From contig NZ_POJD01000204.1 in assembly GCF_002960445.1 (NCBI RefSeq), forward strand, positions 1-64,000: DNA of 64,000 nt. The letters are read 5' to 3'. This DNA comes from Streptococcus suis (lineage in GTDB: Bacteria; Bacillota; Bacilli; Lactobacillales; Streptococcaceae). This document shows positions 35,443 to 45,313 of the stretch, in pieces (the stretch's first letter is position 1; each line of letters opens with the position of its first letter). The notes below the pieces were generated by a model. That model was not told the DNA's origin. It did not search any database and was given only the letters and a program-made list of their open reading frames with translations. The translations under genes and the position numbers were made by a program.

Positions 35443-36561
35443 ATGAAACATTACGACTATCTAGTAGTTGGTGCTGGTTTGTTTGGTGCCGTATTTGCCC
35501 ATGAAGCAGCTAAAAAAGGCAAAAAGGTCAAGGTGATTGAAAAACGTGACCACATCGCAGGTAATATTTATACCAAAGAAGTAGAAGGCATCCAGGTTCA
35601 TGAGTATGGTGCACACATTTTCCATACTTCTGAAAAGGAAATCTGGGACTATGTCAATCAATTTGCGGAATTCAACCGCTACACCAACACACCAGTTGCC
35701 AACTACAAGGGTGAAATTTACAACCTTCCATTCAACATGAATACCTTTAACAAGCTTTGGGGTGTAGTTACTCCTGCTGAAGCTGAAGCTAAAATTGCTG
35801 AGCAGCGTGCTGTTTTGGGTGGTAAAACACCTGAGAACCTGGAAGAACAAGCCATCTCACTGGTCGGTACAGACATCTATGAAAAATTGATCAAGTCTTA
35901 CACAGAAAAGCAGTGGGAAAAACCATGTACGGAGTTGCCAGCCTTTATCATCCGTCGTTTGCCAGTGCGTTTGACTTATGACAATAACTATTTCAACGAT
36001 ACCTATCAAGGTATTCCAATCGGTGGTTACACGCAGATTGTTGAAAAAATGTTGGCTCATGAGAATATCGAAGTGGAGACAAACGTTGACTTCTTTGCTA
36101 ATAAGGAAGAATACTTGACAAGCTATCCAAAAGTTGTCTTCACAGGTATGATTGATGAATTCTTTGATTACCAACTAGGTGAATTGGAGTACCGTAGCCT
36201 CCGATTTGAAACGGAAGTCTTGGATATGGAAAACTACCAAGGTAATGCGGTTGTTAACTACACTGATAGCGAAACACCCTATACTCGTATCATCGAACAC
36301 AAGCATTTCGAGTTTGGTACACAAGAAAAAACCATTATTACACGTGAGTATTCGAAGACTTGGAAACGTGGGGATGAGCCTTACTATCCAGTAAACAATG
36401 ACCGTAATAACAAACTCTATACATCCTACAAACGCCTTGCAGAACAACAAGAGAATGTTATTTTCGGTGGTCGTCTAGGTCACTATCGTTACTACGATAT
36501 GCACCAGGTTATCGGAGCAGCCTTGCAGTGTGTCAGAAATGAAGTAGGACCTTTGGGATAG
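35443..36561 (+). CDS. glf: UDP-galactopyranose mutase
   Basis: 372 aa flavoenzyme converting UDP-galactopyranose to UDP-galactofuranose. FAD-binding GAGLFGAVFAHEAAKKGKKV is at the N-terminus. VHEYGAHIFHTSE near 53-65, IKSYTEKQWEKP near 147-160, the catalytic arginines in RLPVRLTYDNNYFND, and GRLGHYRYYDMHQVI near 340-355 fit the family. It implies galactofuranose in the capsule or another surface glycan. Last gene on the capsule side; a strong convergent terminator follows before the marR gene. Confidence 0.95.
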   Translation: MKHYDYLVVGAGLFGAVFAHEAAKKGKKVKVIEKRDHIAGNIYTKEVEGIQVHEYGAHIFHTSEKEIWDYVNQFAEFNRYTNTPVANYKGEIYNLPFNMNTFNKLWGVVTPAEAEAKIAEQRAVLGGKTPENLEEQAISLVGTDIYEKLIKSYTEKQWEKPCTELPAFIIRRLPVRLTYDNNYFNDTYQGIPIGGYTQIVEKMLAHENIEVETNVDFFANKEEYLTSYPKVVFTGMIDEFFDYQLGELEYRSLRFETEVLDMENYQGNAVVNYTDSETPYTRIIEHKHFEFGTQEKTIITREYSKTWKRGDEPYYPVNNDRNNKLYTSYKRLAEQQENVIFGGRLGHYRYYDMHQVIGAALQCVRNEVGPLG

Positions 36562-36668
36562 TTAGAATGGTGTCATAGGTAGGTCAAATTTCTTGTATAA
36601 CAAAGTTTATGGCCATATATTGTCTATTTTCAAGTTCTAATCAGGTTTTGTGTCGAGCAAAATATATC

Positions 36669-36698
36669 AAAATCCCAAAGTGTAGGCTTTGGGATTTG
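36669..36698. terminator. Bidirectional terminator
   Basis: AAATCCCAAAG pairs with CTTTGGGATTT (11 bp perfect) around a 6-nt loop, between the convergent glf and marR genes. Confidence 0.85.
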
Positions 36699-37142
36699 TC
36701 ATTCTTTCTTAAATTTTTTCAAAATGTTTGCCAGCTGTTCTTGTTCTTCTGGGCTTAATACAGAGAAAATATGTCCGACATGATCGTAGTGTTCTGGTAG
36801 GATTGCTTCGATGGTCTGGCGTCCTTTGTCTGTCAAGGCAATCAGGGAGGCGCGACGGTCGCTTGTGTCACTGGTTTTATAGACATATCCATCTCGTATC
36901 ATATTTTTGATGACGACTGTCATATTTCCAGATGTGCTGAGTAGCTTATCAATCAAGTCTTGAATGCGGAGGTTACCCTTGTTGTAAAGTGCTTCCATCA
37001 CGCCAAACTGACAGACGGTCAGTCCGTATTTTTTGATGGTTTCTAACTCTGATTTTGAGATGGTATTAGCAGCTCTGCGAAAGACGACAAGGCTATGGAG
37101 TGCATTCTTGTTTTCATTTAAAGATTGTTCAACAGTTTTCAT
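36699..37142 (-). CDS. MarR-family transcriptional regulator
   Basis: 147 aa. Winged-helix MarR protein with LTVCQFGVMEALYNKGNLRIQDLIDKLLSTSGNMTVVIKNM around residues 44-85 and the wing sequence SDTSDRRASLIALTDKGR near 95-112, carrying the conserved D-x-R. It faces away from tseB-aspB-asnS. No obvious target gene is adjacent, so regulation in trans is likely. Ligand unknown. Confidence 0.85.
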   Translation of the reverse strand: MKTVEQSLNENKNALHSLVVFRRAANTISKSELETIKKYGLTVCQFGVMEALYNKGNLRIQDLIDKLLSTSGNMTVVIKNMIRDGYVYKTSDTSDRRASLIALTDKGRQTIEAILPEHYDHVGHIFSVLSPEEQEQLANILKKFKKE

Positions 37143-37250
37143 GAGAATATTTTAGCAATAATTAGTCCTATATGCAAGTCAAATAGCAAATTATGTCTGT
37201 AAAATTCTTATTCACTTGCTGAAAGAATGGAAATCTCTTGTGACTTGTAG

Positions 37251-37256
37251 TATAAT
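37251..37256 (+). promoter_or_regulatory. Promoter of the tseB-aspB-asnS operon
   Basis: TATAAT ends only 9 nt before the tseB ATG (37266), so the leader would be 0-3 nt. AGGA at 37257-37260 would mostly lie upstream of the transcript start. Confidence 0.5.
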
Positions 37257-37265
37257 AGGACTACT

Positions 37266-37763
37266 ATGGAAAAAAAGATATTTCAACTTTTGGAGTGGAT
37301 GGCTTCTAAGACTGGGCAGTTGGTGTTTGGCTCTTTTATCCTCCTCAGTGTTGTAACTTTTTCAATTTTTACTATTTGGGATATGGCTGCAGCACCCTTC
37401 AACAAGGCGCGTAGTCACGCAGTTGCAGTAGCTACAGAATATGCAGATTTACAAACTGTCAAGGATTTTTCTTTCTACAATGGAACAGAAACCTATTTTA
37501 GTGTACTCGGTGCCAATAGTCAGGGAGAGGAGATTGCAGTGCTGGTTCCAGAGGCTTCTAATATAGTCTATGTCTATCCTTTGACTCAGGGTATTTCACA
37601 AGAAGAAGCGCAAGCTATTGCCAAGGAAAATGGTGCTGGCCAAGCAGAGCGAACTATTCTAGGCTTGCGGGATGGCAAGCCAATTTGGGAAGTCAAATCT
37701 GGGACAGCCTATTATCTAGTAGAGTTTGAAACAGGAAGTTTTGTCAAGAAGGAGGGCTTATGA
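37266..37763 (+). CDS. tseB: TseB/YpmB-like membrane protein
   Basis: 165 aa, one N-terminal membrane helix (~18-42), the rest extracellular with two PepSY-like repeats (DUF5590). In Bacillus the homologue YpmB/TseB takes part in cell wall elongation. Its place before aspB and asnS mirrors the Bacillus ypmB-aspB-asnS operon, which supports the call. The stop overlaps the aspB start by 4 bp. The promoter is unusually close to the start codon. Confidence 0.8.
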   Translation: MEKKIFQLLEWMASKTGQLVFGSFILLSVVTFSIFTIWDMAAAPFNKARSHAVAVATEYADLQTVKDFSFYNGTETYFSVLGANSQGEEIAVLVPEASNIVYVYPLTQGISQEEAQAIAKENGAGQAERTILGLRDGKPIWEVKSGTAYYLVEFETGSFVKKEGL

Positions 37764-38941
37764 GCAAGTTATCAAGACGTGTCTTAGAAATGGAAGAAAG
37801 TGTCACGCTGGCAGCAGGTGCACGGGCCAAGGCCTTGAAGGCAGAAGGTCGTGATATATTAGAGCTGACCTTGGGTGAGCCAGACTTCGTCACACCGAAA
37901 AATATCCAGCAAGCTGCTATTCAGTCTATCGAAAATGGCAAGGCGAGTTTTTATACGGTGGCTTCAGGACTTCCAGAATTGAAGGACGCAGTCAATACCT
38001 ACTTTGAGAATTTCTACGGCTACTCCATCGAACGCAATCAAGTCGTTCTTGCGACAGGTGCTAAGTTTGTTCTTTATGCCTTCTTTGCGGCGGTCATCAA
38101 TCCTGGTGATGAGGTGATCATTCCAACGCCTTACTGGGTATCCTATGCTGACCAAATCAAGATGAACGAAGGTGTGCCTGTCTTTGTCACTGCGACGGAA
38201 GAGCACAATTTCAAGGTAACAGTTGACCAGCTGGAAGCAGCTCGGACAGATAAGACCAAGGTTCTCTTGCTCAATAGTCCTTCTAATCCGACGGGTATGA
38301 TTTACAGTCGTGAGGAATTGGAAGCTATTGGAAACTGGGCTGTGGAGCATGACATTCTCATCTTGGCAGACGATATTTACGGTCGTTTAGTCTATAATGG
38401 AAATAGCTTCACACCGATTTCAAGCATTTCAGAAAGCATTCGCCAGCAGACTATTGTTGTCAATGGAGTGGCCAAGGCCTATGCCATGACAGGTTGGCGG
38501 GTTGGCTTTGCGGTTGGTAATCCTGAAATCATTGTGGCCATGAGCAAGATTGTCGGACAGACAACATCGAATTTAACAACTGCTGCTCAGTATGCGGCCA
38601 TTGAAGCCTTTACAGGTTCGCAAGATACGGTAGAAACCATGCGTCAGGCCTTTGAAGAGCGGCTTAATACCATTTATCCCTTGCTGGCAGAAGTGCCTGG
38701 TTTTGAAGTGATCAAGCCAGAAGGTGCCTTCTATCTCTTCCCTAATGTCAAAAAGGCCATGGAAATGAAGGGCTACACAGATGTGACTGAATTTACCACT
38801 GCCATTTTGGAAGAAGTGGGAGTTGCAATGGTGACAGGTGCTGGTTTTGGAGCTCCTGAAAATATCCGCCTCAGCTATGCGACAGATATGGATACACTCA
38901 AAGAAGCGGTCGCTCGTTTACATACATTTATGAAAAAATAA
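37760..38941 (+). CDS. aspB: Pyridoxal phosphate-dependent aminotransferase (aspartate type)
   Basis: 393 aa class I aminotransferase. [11 protein letters not shown] near residue 36, [10 protein letters not shown] near 95, [12 protein letters not shown] near 173, DDIYGRLVY near 202 and the PLP lysine in [20 protein letters not shown] near 232-251. It likely interconverts oxaloacetate and aspartate, giving aspartate or asparagine precursors near asnS. Coupled to tseB (ATGA overlap), with asnS 14 bp downstream. Confidence 0.9.
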   Translation: MSKLSRRVLEMEESVTLAAGARAKALKAEGRDILELTLGEPDFVTPKNIQQAAIQSIENGKASFYTVASGLPELKDAVNTYFENFYGYSIERNQVVLATGAKFVLYAFFAAVINPGDEVIIPTPYWVSYADQIKMNEGVPVFVTATEEHNFKVTVDQLEAARTDKTKVLLLNSPSNPTGMIYSREELEAIGNWAVEHDILILADDIYGRLVYNGNSFTPISSISESIRQQTIVVNGVAKAYAMTGWRVGFAVGNPEIIVAMSKIVGQTTSNLTTAAQYAAIEAFTGSQDTVETMRQAFEERLNTIYPLLAEVPGFEVIKPEGAFYLFPNVKKAMEMKGYTDVTEFTTAILEEVGVAMVTGAGFGAPENIRLSYATDMDTLKEAVARLHTFMKK

Positions 38942-38955
38942 AAAGAGGAAAAATA

Positions 38956-40302
38956 ATGTCTAGAAAATTGATTACCATTAACCAAGTAAAAGACTATGTC
39001 GGTCAAGAAGTGACCATCGGTGCCTGGGTTGCCAACAAGTCAGGCAAGGGCAAATTGGCTTTCTTACAGTTGCGTGACGGAACAGCCTTCTTCCAAGCGG
39101 TTGCTTTCAAGCCAAACTTCATTGAAAAATTTGGTGAAGAAGTTGGTGCGGAGAAGTTCGATGTAGCAAAACGCCTCAGCCAAGAAACGTCTGTCTATGT
39201 GACAGGGATTGTCAAGGAAGATGAGCGTTCTAAGTTTGGTTATGAGTTGGATGTGACAGACCTTGAAGTGATTGGTGAGTCACAAGATTATCCAATCACA
39301 CCGAAAGAACACGGAACAGACTTCCTTATGGACAACCGTCACCTCTGGTTGCGTTCACGTAAGCAGGTCGCTATCCAGCAAATCCGTAACGCCATCATCT
39401 ATGCGACTTATGAATTCTTTGAAAAGAACGGCTTTATCAAGTTTGATAGCCCAATCTTGTCAGGAAATGCGGCAGAAGATTCGACAGAATTGTTCGAAAC
39501 GGACTACTTTGGTCAACCTGCCTACCTTAGCCAATCAGGTCAGCTTTACCTGGAAGCTGGTGCTATGGCTCTTGGTCGTGTTTTCGACTTCGGCCCTGTT
39601 TTCCGTGCGGAAAAATCAAAAACTCGCCGTCACTTGACGGAGTTCTGGATGATGGATGCCGAGTATTCCTTCCTCTGCCATGAAGAGTCACTTGACTTGC
39701 AAGAAGCCTATGTCAAAGCCTTGATCCAAGGTGTGATTGACCGTGCTCCACAAGCCTTGGAAACTCTTGAGCGTGATGTGGATGCTCTCAAACGCTACAT
39801 TGCAGAACCATTCAAACGTGTGGCTTATGATGATGCCATTACCCTTCTGCAAGAGCATGAGGCTGATGAGGATACAGACTACGAACACATCGAGCATGGA
39901 GATGATTTTGGCTCACCACATGAAACTTGGATTTCAAACTTCTTTGGTGTACCGACTTTCGTTGTCAACTATCCAGCAAGCTTCAAGGCCTTCTACATGA
40001 AGCCAGTTCCTGGCAATCCAGAGCGTGTGCTTTGTGCGGACCTTTTGGCGCCAGAAGGCTACGGTGAAATCATCGGTGGTTCTATGCGTGAAGACAACTA
40101 CGATGCCTTGGTAGCCAAGATGGACGAGCTTGGCATGGACAAGTCAGAATATGAATTCTACCTTGACCTTCGTAAGTACGGTTCCGTACCGCACGGTGGT
40201 TTCGGTATCGGTATTGAGCGTATGGTGACCTTCGTTGCTGGTACAAAACACATCCGTGAAGCCATCCCGTTCCCACGTATGTTGCACCGCTTGCATCCGT
40301 AA
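38956..40302 (+). CDS. asnS: Asparaginyl-tRNA synthetase
   Basis: 448 aa class IIb synthetase. An N-terminal OB-fold anticodon-binding domain (~1-110, [14 protein letters not shown]) precedes the catalytic core: motif 2 [24 protein letters not shown] near 215-238 and motif 3 [16 protein letters not shown] near 414-430. It charges tRNA-Asn. The C-terminus ends LHRLHP, typical for AsnRS (PFPR motif present). Last gene of the tseB-aspB-asnS operon, followed by a terminator that is repeated 600 bp further on. Confidence 0.95.
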   Translation: MSRKLITINQVKDYVGQEVTIGAWVANKSGKGKLAFLQLRDGTAFFQAVAFKPNFIEKFGEEVGAEKFDVAKRLSQETSVYVTGIVKEDERSKFGYELDVTDLEVIGESQDYPITPKEHGTDFLMDNRHLWLRSRKQVAIQQIRNAIIYATYEFFEKNGFIKFDSPILSGNAAEDSTELFETDYFGQPAYLSQSGQLYLEAGAMALGRVFDFGPVFRAEKSKTRRHLTEFWMMDAEYSFLCHEESLDLQEAYVKALIQGVIDRAPQALETLERDVDALKRYIAEPFKRVAYDDAITLLQEHEADEDTDYEHIEHGDDFGSPHETWISNFFGVPTFVVNYPASFKAFYMKPVPGNPERVLCADLLAPEGYGEIIGGSMREDNYDALVAKMDELGMDKSEYEFYLDLRKYGSVPHGGFGIGIERMVTFVAGTKHIREAIPFPRMLHRLHP

Positions 40303-40310
40303 GCAAATCA

Positions 40311-40352
40311 ATAGATATACAAACAGACTACAGATGTGGTCTGTTTTCTTTT
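40311..40352 (+). terminator. asnS terminator, direct-repeat copy 1
   Basis: ACAGAC/GTCTGT around a 10-nt loop, followed by TTTCTTTT (stem 40323-40344). The whole ~42-bp stretch is repeated at 40916-40957 on the far side of the toxin-antitoxin genes. Confidence 0.8.
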
Positions 40353-40354
40353 AG

Positions 40355-40383
40355 TTGACATTTCCGAATAATTGTTTTACAAT
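40355..40383 (+). promoter_or_regulatory. Toxin-antitoxin promoter
   Basis: -35 TTGACA (40355-40360), 17-bp spacer, -10 TACAAT (40378-40383): a near-consensus sigma-A promoter just after the asnS terminator. Confidence 0.75.
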
Positions 40384-40411
40384 GTATTACACTAAGAAAG
40401 TAGGTGGAATA

Positions 40412-40639
40412 ATGGGTATTGTATCCCTGCGATTAAATGAAGCAGAAGAGGAACTTTTTAGAAGCTATGCTATTCATACGGGAAAAAGTTTGTCTGAGTT
40501 ATTCAAATCTGCACTGGCGGAACAGATTGAAGACCAGCTGGATTATGAGATTGGCATCAAGGCTTTGAAGAAATTCCAAGAAAATCCAGTAACTCATTCG
40601 ATAGATGATGTGCTTGTGGAGTTAGAAGATGGCCTATAA
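40412..40639 (+). CDS. RelB-type antitoxin
   Basis: 75 aa. The N-terminus (VSLRLNEAEEELFRSYAIHTGKSLSELFKSAL) is a ribbon-helix-helix domain of the RelB/DUF6290 type. The C-terminal ~30 residues, acidic, would wrap the toxin. Start at ATG 40412 behind AGGTGG; the longer upstream reading covers the promoter. Its stop lies 11 nt inside the toxin gene. Presumably represses its own promoter together with the toxin. Confidence 0.85.
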   Translation: MGIVSLRLNEAEEELFRSYAIHTGKSLSELFKSALAEQIEDQLDYEIGIKALKKFQENPVTHSIDDVLVELEDGL

Positions 40640-40898
40640 ACTTGTTCTCAGCGATGATGCTTTGAAGCAGTTGAAAAAAATGGACAGGCATGTGGGACTG
40701 ATGCTTGCTAAGGATTTGAAAAAACGTTTGGATGGTTTGGAAAATCCTAGACAGTTTGGAAAAGCCTTGGTCGGAGAGTACAAGGGTCTGTGGCGGTATC
40801 GAGTAGGAAATTACCGTGTGATTTGTGATATCATTGACAATAAAATGGTCATTTTAGCTCTTGAAGTTGGGCATCGTAAAGAAATTTATAAAAAGTAA
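40629..40898 (+). CDS. RelE/ParE-type toxin
   Basis: 89 aa. The RelE/ParE fold is indicated by YKLVLSDDALKQLKKMDRHV, LENPRQFGKALVGEYKGLWRYRVGNYRVICDI and the C-terminal VILALEVGHRKEIYKK, typical of RelE-like mRNA interferases (basic, compact, R-x-G-x-YR). Overlaps the antitoxin by 11 bp, which couples their translation. RelE (ribosome-dependent mRNA cleavage) seems likelier than ParE (gyrase) from the YRVGNYRVI motif. Confidence 0.87.
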   Translation: MAYKLVLSDDALKQLKKMDRHVGLMLAKDLKKRLDGLENPRQFGKALVGEYKGLWRYRVGNYRVICDIIDNKMVILALEVGHRKEIYKK

Positions 40899-40915
40899 GG
40901 TCCTAGGAAACTAGG

Positions 40916-40957
40916 ATAGAGATACATAAGCAGACTACACATGTGGTCTGTTTTCTT
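40916..40957 (+). terminator. asnS-like terminator, direct-repeat copy 2
   Basis: CAGAC/GTCTG (40931-40950) followed by TTTTCTT. Nearly identical to 40311-40352, so the toxin-antitoxin pair sits between two copies of one terminator. Confidence 0.8.
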
Positions 40958-41041
40958 GTGTCAATGTGCTTGTTTGATAAGTTGTGTAGATTTTGCTTTG
41001 CTAGGAGGTGATGACAAGCTCATTTTCGCTCTCTAGTATGC

Positions 41042-41047
41042 TATAAT
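41042..41047 (+). promoter_or_regulatory. Promoter of the ridA-rapZ-yvcK-whiA group
   Basis: Extended -10 TGCTATAAT about 30 nt before ridA, which has a normal ribosome binding site (AAGGAGATG). Confidence 0.6.
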
Positions 41048-41077
41048 AGACTTAGAAAGAATAAAGGAGATGAACAG

Positions 41078-41455
41078 ATGAAAACCATTCATACAGATAA
41101 GGCACCCGCAGCTATCGGCCCATACGTACAAGGTAAGGTTGTAGGAAATTTCCTCTTTGCTTCTGGTCAGGTTCCCTTGTCACCAGAAACGGGTGAAGTT
41201 GTGGGAGAAACTATTCAAGAACAGACAGAACAGGTCTTGAAAAATATTGCTGCGATTTTGGAAGCGGCTGGTACAGATTTTGACCATGTGGTGAAAACAA
41301 CTTGTTTCCTCAAGGATATGAATGACTTCGTGGCTTTTAACGAAGTTTATAAAACAGCCTTTTCATCAGATTTCCCAGCTCGCTCAGCGGTAGAAGTGGC
41401 GCGCTTGCCACGTGATGTTAAGGTTGAGATTGAAGTGATCGCAGTTATTGATTAA
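41078..41455 (+). CDS. ridA: RidA-family enamine/imine deaminase
   Basis: 125 aa. RidA hydrolyses reactive 2-aminoacrylate-type enamines formed by PLP enzymes. [16 protein letters not shown] at the N-terminus, [15 protein letters not shown] near 28, the substrate-binding arginine in [25 protein letters not shown] near 99-123. Of standard length. First in a run with rapZ, yvcK and whiA. Confidence 0.92.
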   Translation: MKTIHTDKAPAAIGPYVQGKVVGNFLFASGQVPLSPETGEVVGETIQEQTEQVLKNIAAILEAAGTDFDHVVKTTCFLKDMNDFVAFNEVYKTAFSSDFPARSAVEVARLPRDVKVEIEVIAVID

Positions 41456-41475
41456 AGAGAAAAGGAGGGAATGTC

Positions 41476-42363
41476 ATGGCAGATAAACTCCACTTAGTTA
41501 TTGTGACAGGGATGTCGGGAGCTGGTAAGACAGTAGCTATCCAGTCCTTTGAGGATTTGGGCTATTTTACCATTGACAATATGCCACCGACCCTCTTGCC
41601 AAAATTTTTAGAATTGATTCGCTACAGCCAAGACAACAATAAGATTGCCTTGGTGGTGGATATGCGGAGCAGGTCTTTCTTTTCGGAAATTCGAGAAGTC
41701 TTAGATGAGATTGAATCTGCAGAAGATTTGGATTTCAAGGTCTTGTTTTTGGATGCGACAGATAGCGAATTGGTTGCTCGCTATAAGGAAACTCGACGTT
41801 CGCATCCGCTTGCAGCAGATGGTCGGGTTTTGGACGGGATACAGCTTGAGCGTGAGCTCTTGGCACCTCTGAAAAATATGAGCCAGAATGTCATTGATAC
41901 GACAGAATTGACACCGCGTAATCTGCGGATGGCCATTTCTGAGCAATTTGCTAGTCAGGACAATCAACCATCCTTCCGTGTGGAAGTCATGTCCTTTGGT
42001 TTCAAATATGGTCTGCCTCTGGATGCGGACTTGGTTTTTGATGTGCGTTTCTTGCCAAATCCTTATTATCAGAAAGAATTACGCAATCTGACTGGTCTGG
42101 ATGCTCCTGTCTTTGACTATGTCATGGCCCACCAGGAATCTGAAGAATTTTACAGCCACCTTATCGGCTTGATTGAGCCAATTCTGCCAGGTTATCAGAA
42201 GGAAGGCAAGTCTGTACTGACCATTGCTGTTGGTTGCACGGGCGGTCAACATAGAAGCGTTGCTTTTGCCAAACGCTTGGCAGATGATTTGGAGAAAAAC
42301 TGGATTGTCAATCGTAGCCATCGCGACAAGGACAGAAGGAAGGAAACGGTCAACCGCTCATGA
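41476..42363 (+). CDS. rapZ: RNase adapter/nucleotide-binding protein RapZ (YvcJ)
   Basis: 295 aa. The P-loop [11 protein letters not shown] is at ~12-22 and a second nucleotide site VVDMRSR near 60. The C-terminal half has [24 protein letters not shown] near 176-199 and [16 protein letters not shown] near 253-268. In Bacillus the homologue YvcJ hydrolyses NTPs and acts with YvcK; the Gram-negative RapZ guides RNase E. Overlaps yvcK by 4 bp (ATGA). Ribosome binding site AGGAGGG. Confidence 0.93.
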   Translation: MADKLHLVIVTGMSGAGKTVAIQSFEDLGYFTIDNMPPTLLPKFLELIRYSQDNNKIALVVDMRSRSFFSEIREVLDEIESAEDLDFKVLFLDATDSELVARYKETRRSHPLAADGRVLDGIQLERELLAPLKNMSQNVIDTTELTPRNLRMAISEQFASQDNQPSFRVEVMSFGFKYGLPLDADLVFDVRFLPNPYYQKELRNLTGLDAPVFDYVMAHQESEEFYSHLIGLIEPILPGYQKEGKSVLTIAVGCTGGQHRSVAFAKRLADDLEKNWIVNRSHRDKDRRKETVNRS

Positions 42364-43334
42364 GAAAACCAAAGATTACAGTGATTGGTGGCGGAACGGG
42401 AATTCCAGTCATTTTGAAGAGTTTGCGGGACAAGGATGTTGATATTACGGCGATTGTGACGGTAGCAGATGATGGGGGTTCCTCAGGTGAAATTCGTCAA
42501 GCTCTGCAGGTGACGCCCCCAGGAGATTTGCGTAATGTCCTCTTAGCCATGTCAGATATGCCCAAGTTGTATGAGCAGATCTTCCAGTATCGCTTTGCAG
42601 AAACGGATGGTGCCTTGGCCGGGCATCCTTTAGGTAATCTGATTATCGCTGGAATTTCGGAGATGCAGGGCTCGACCTATAATGCTATGCGGCTGCTAAC
42701 TCGATTTTTCCATACGACTGGTCGGATTTACCCTTCTAGTGAACATGCCTTGACCCTCCATGCTGTATTTACAGATGGTACTGAGGTGTCGGGTGAGAGC
42801 AAGATTGCCAAACATAAGGGCATGATTGGCCATGTCTATGTGACCAATTCCTACAATAATGATGAGCCTAAGGCCAGTCGTCAGGTGGTCGAGGCTATTA
42901 TGGAGAGTGACATGGTGGTCTTGGGACCTGGTTCACTCTTTACTTCCATTCTGCCCAATCTCATGATTTCAGATCTTGGGAAAGCTCTGAAGGAAACCAA
43001 GGCTGAGGTGACCTATGTCTGCAATATTATGACCCAGCGTGGTGAAACCGAGTTTTTCTCAGATGCTGACCATGTGACCGTCTTGAATGGTCATCTGGGC
43101 GAAAAGTTCATTGATACTGTTTTGGTTAACAGCGAACCCGTTCCGCAAGACTACATGAACACCCACCAGTTTGACGAATACTTGGTTCAGGTCAAGCATG
43201 ATTTTGCTGGTTTGCAAGAACAAGCTCGCCGTGTGATTTCCTCAAACTTTCTTCGTTTGGAAAATGGCGGAGCTTTCCACGATGGTGATTTAGTGGTAGA
43301 AGAGTTGCTTAAGATTTTGCAGGTGCGGTCATGA
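42360..43334 (+). CDS. yvcK: Gluconeogenesis factor YvcK (UDP-sugar binding)
   Basis: 324 aa of the CofD-like family. [18 protein letters not shown] at the N-terminus, [15 protein letters not shown] near 35-50, PPGDLRNVL near 55 and [13 protein letters not shown] near 196 line the UDP-sugar site. YvcK supports growth on gluconeogenic carbon and cell morphology in Bacillus. Overlaps both rapZ and whiA by 4 bp, the classic Firmicutes arrangement. Confidence 0.93.
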   Translation: MRKPKITVIGGGTGIPVILKSLRDKDVDITAIVTVADDGGSSGEIRQALQVTPPGDLRNVLLAMSDMPKLYEQIFQYRFAETDGALAGHPLGNLIIAGISEMQGSTYNAMRLLTRFFHTTGRIYPSSEHALTLHAVFTDGTEVSGESKIAKHKGMIGHVYVTNSYNNDEPKASRQVVEAIMESDMVVLGPGSLFTSILPNLMISDLGKALKETKAEVTYVCNIMTQRGETEFFSDADHVTVLNGHLGEKFIDTVLVNSEPVPQDYMNTHQFDEYLVQVKHDFAGLQEQARRVISSNFLRLENGGAFHDGDLVVEELLKILQVRS

Positions 43335-44242
43335 GTTTTACCATAAAAGTTAAAGAAGAACTCTTGATACAGTCCAGTCAAAATAAGAGTGAGCTTTCAG
43401 CCATTATCAAATTATCAGGAAGTCTGGGGCTGGCTTCAACAGGCTTGACCTTATCTATCTCTACGGAAAATGCCAAAATTGCCAGACATATTTACGAATT
43501 GCTCCTGCATTTTTACCAAGTCAAAGCTGAAATTCGTCACCACCAGAAGCCCAATCTCAAAAAGAACCGTGTTTATGCGGTAGTCATTGAGGATGGAGTC
43601 AACGACATTTTGAATGATTTGTATTTGGCAGATAGTTTCTTTGGACTCGAAACTGGGATTTCGCCTCTTGTTCTTGAAAATGATTCTTGGAGTCAGGCTT
43701 ATCTTCGCGGTGCATTCTTGGCGGCAGGTTCTGTTAAGGATCCTGAAAAAGGTCGGTATCAACTAGAAATTGCCTCTGTTTATAGCGATCATGCCCATGA
43801 CTTGGCTAATTTGTTACAAAAATTTCTCTTGGATGCTAAGGTTATTGAACGAAGCAAGGGAACCATTACCTATCTGCAACGGGCAGAAGATATTATGGAC
43901 TTTCTCTTGGTGATTGGTGCTGAGGAAGCCAAGACAGAATTTGAGGATATCAAGCTTTTACGAGAAGCCAGAAATGACCTCAACCGTGCCAACAACGCAG
44001 AAACGGCTAACATTGCTAAAACTGTAAACGCTAGCATGAAGACTATCAACAATATCATCAAGATTATGGATAGCATTGGTTTGGATCAGCTAACTGGTGA
44101 CCTGCAAGAGATTGCCCAACTCCGTATCCAACATCCCGATTATTCGATACAGCAGTTAGCAGATAGTTTGACAGTTCCCATTACCAAGAGTGGGGTTAAT
44201 CATCGACTGCGGAAAATCAATAAGATTGCGGATGATTTATAG
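43331..44242 (+). CDS. whiA: DNA-binding protein WhiA
   Basis: 303 aa. LAGLIDADG-like N-terminal domain ([23 protein letters not shown] near 126-148) and C-terminal HTH (~225-300, [26 protein letters not shown]). WhiA affects cell division and nucleoid handling in Firmicutes; the homing-endonuclease catalytic residues are not expected to be active. Coupled to yvcK by a 4-bp overlap. Followed by a clear terminator. Confidence 0.93.
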   Translation: MSFTIKVKEELLIQSSQNKSELSAIIKLSGSLGLASTGLTLSISTENAKIARHIYELLLHFYQVKAEIRHHQKPNLKKNRVYAVVIEDGVNDILNDLYLADSFFGLETGISPLVLENDSWSQAYLRGAFLAAGSVKDPEKGRYQLEIASVYSDHAHDLANLLQKFLLDAKVIERSKGTITYLQRAEDIMDFLLVIGAEEAKTEFEDIKLLREARNDLNRANNAETANIAKTVNASMKTINNIIKIMDSIGLDQLTGDLQEIAQLRIQHPDYSIQQLADSLTVPITKSGVNHRLRKINKIADDL

Positions 44243-44249
44243 TTTTTTC

Positions 44250-44278
44250 GAACCAGTTCTTTTGAGCTGGTTTTTCTG
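44250..44278 (+). terminator. Terminator of whiA
   Basis: AACCAG (44251-44256) pairs with CTGGTT (44267-44272), followed by TTTTT. Confidence 0.75.
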
Positions 44279-44361
44279 TTGTAGATTTGCTTATAATCAT
44301 TCGTCTTATAAGTTAATATATGTTATAATCATAGGAGAATGATTGATAAAGGAGCTTGAAA

Positions 44362-45057
44362 ATGATCAGCCGTGAGCAGTATAGCTATCTTAGGAAGCAT
44401 CCAACCTTTGAAAACCTTACCCGAGATAGCTTTGACCAGCTGGCCAAGCATATCCGCTTTCGAAAGGTTCCCAAAGGGCAGATATTTTTCTATGCCCAAG
44501 ATCCCAGGGATTATTTATTTGTCTTGCAGAAGGGCTATGCCAGAATTGAGCAGTATGATGAAACAGATAGTTTTACCTATCTGGACTATATCCGACAGGG
44601 TGGAGCATTTCCTTTTGGGGATATGTTTCAAGATAAGCCCTATCACTATACGGCTATTGCCATGACAGACTTGGAGTGTTTGATCATCCCTATGGCTTTA
44701 TTTGAGAGTATGTCCAAGACAAATCCTTGTCAGCTGGTCTATATTTGTCAAAAATTATCGAAAATTCTAGCCTTTCAGGAACTGCGCCTGCGTAATAGTA
44801 TGCGGTCCAAGGCTTCGGAGCGAGTTGTGCAGGCTCTGGCCCTTCTTTATTGGGATATGTGTCAACGGGAACAGTTGGTAAGTCTGCCCTTTGATATACA
44901 TATTCAAGAAATTGCCCGCCTGGCCGCAACGACAAGGGAAACAGTTAGCCATGTTCTCAAGCAATTAAAGCAGGATAAAAAGATTATCTATAGGCGAAAA
45001 ATTCTGACCTATCTAGATATTGAATATTTTCTAGCCAATTTAACGGAAACTTATTGA
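44362..45057 (+). CDS. flpS: Crp/Fnr-family regulator FlpS
   Basis: 231 aa. The cyclic-nucleotide-binding-like N-terminal domain (~20-140; FFYAQDPRDYLFVLQKGYARI) is joined to a C-terminal HTH (~150-225; IQEIARLAATTRETVSHVLKQLK). No Fnr-type cysteine cluster stands out, so oxygen sensing through an Fe-S cluster is not evident. Its position directly upstream of arcABC matches FlpS, the activator of the arginine deiminase system in S. suis. ATG 44362 has AAAGGAG upstream; a TTG six bases earlier is not needed. Confidence 0.9.
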   Translation: MISREQYSYLRKHPTFENLTRDSFDQLAKHIRFRKVPKGQIFFYAQDPRDYLFVLQKGYARIEQYDETDSFTYLDYIRQGGAFPFGDMFQDKPYHYTAIAMTDLECLIIPMALFESMSKTNPCQLVYICQKLSKILAFQELRLRNSMRSKASERVVQALALLYWDMCQREQLVSLPFDIHIQEIARLAATTRETVSHVLKQLKQDKKIIYRRKILTYLDIEYFLANLTETY

Positions 45058-45313
45058 AGTTTTCGTTCTTTTTTTACAAAAAATAAAAATTCACATAATG
45101 ATATGTAGAGAGATAATATGCATAAGATAGGCAATATTATAAATATTTATCTAAAAATCCTTTAAAAAATGTGATGAATTTCTCAAAAAAATGTGAACCT
45201 TTTCAAGTTTTGGCTTTGTTTCTTTGATAGACTGTGGGTGTCAAGGAAAGGGTGGAAAGCGTACGGTCCACTAACATTTCCAATCAAAGAAAAAAATATT
45301 AGGAGGACAGATC
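45058..45313 (+). promoter_or_regulatory. Control region of the arc operon
   Basis: 256 AT-rich bases before arcA. TGTGA occurs at two nearby places (near 45170 and 45193) and TTCACA near 45152, possible half-sites for a Crp/Fnr-type protein such as FlpS. ATTCA-type half ArgR boxes are also conceivable. GTGGA...TCCAC near 45254-45273 is a partial palindrome in the leader. None of these is proven by sequence alone. ArcA has the ribosome binding site AGGAGGA. Confidence 0.35.

Noticed and set aside
45254..45273. cre-like catabolite control site in the arcA leader
   Set aside because: GTGGAAAGCG resembles a cre half-site, but the second half does not fit the consensus at the right spacing.
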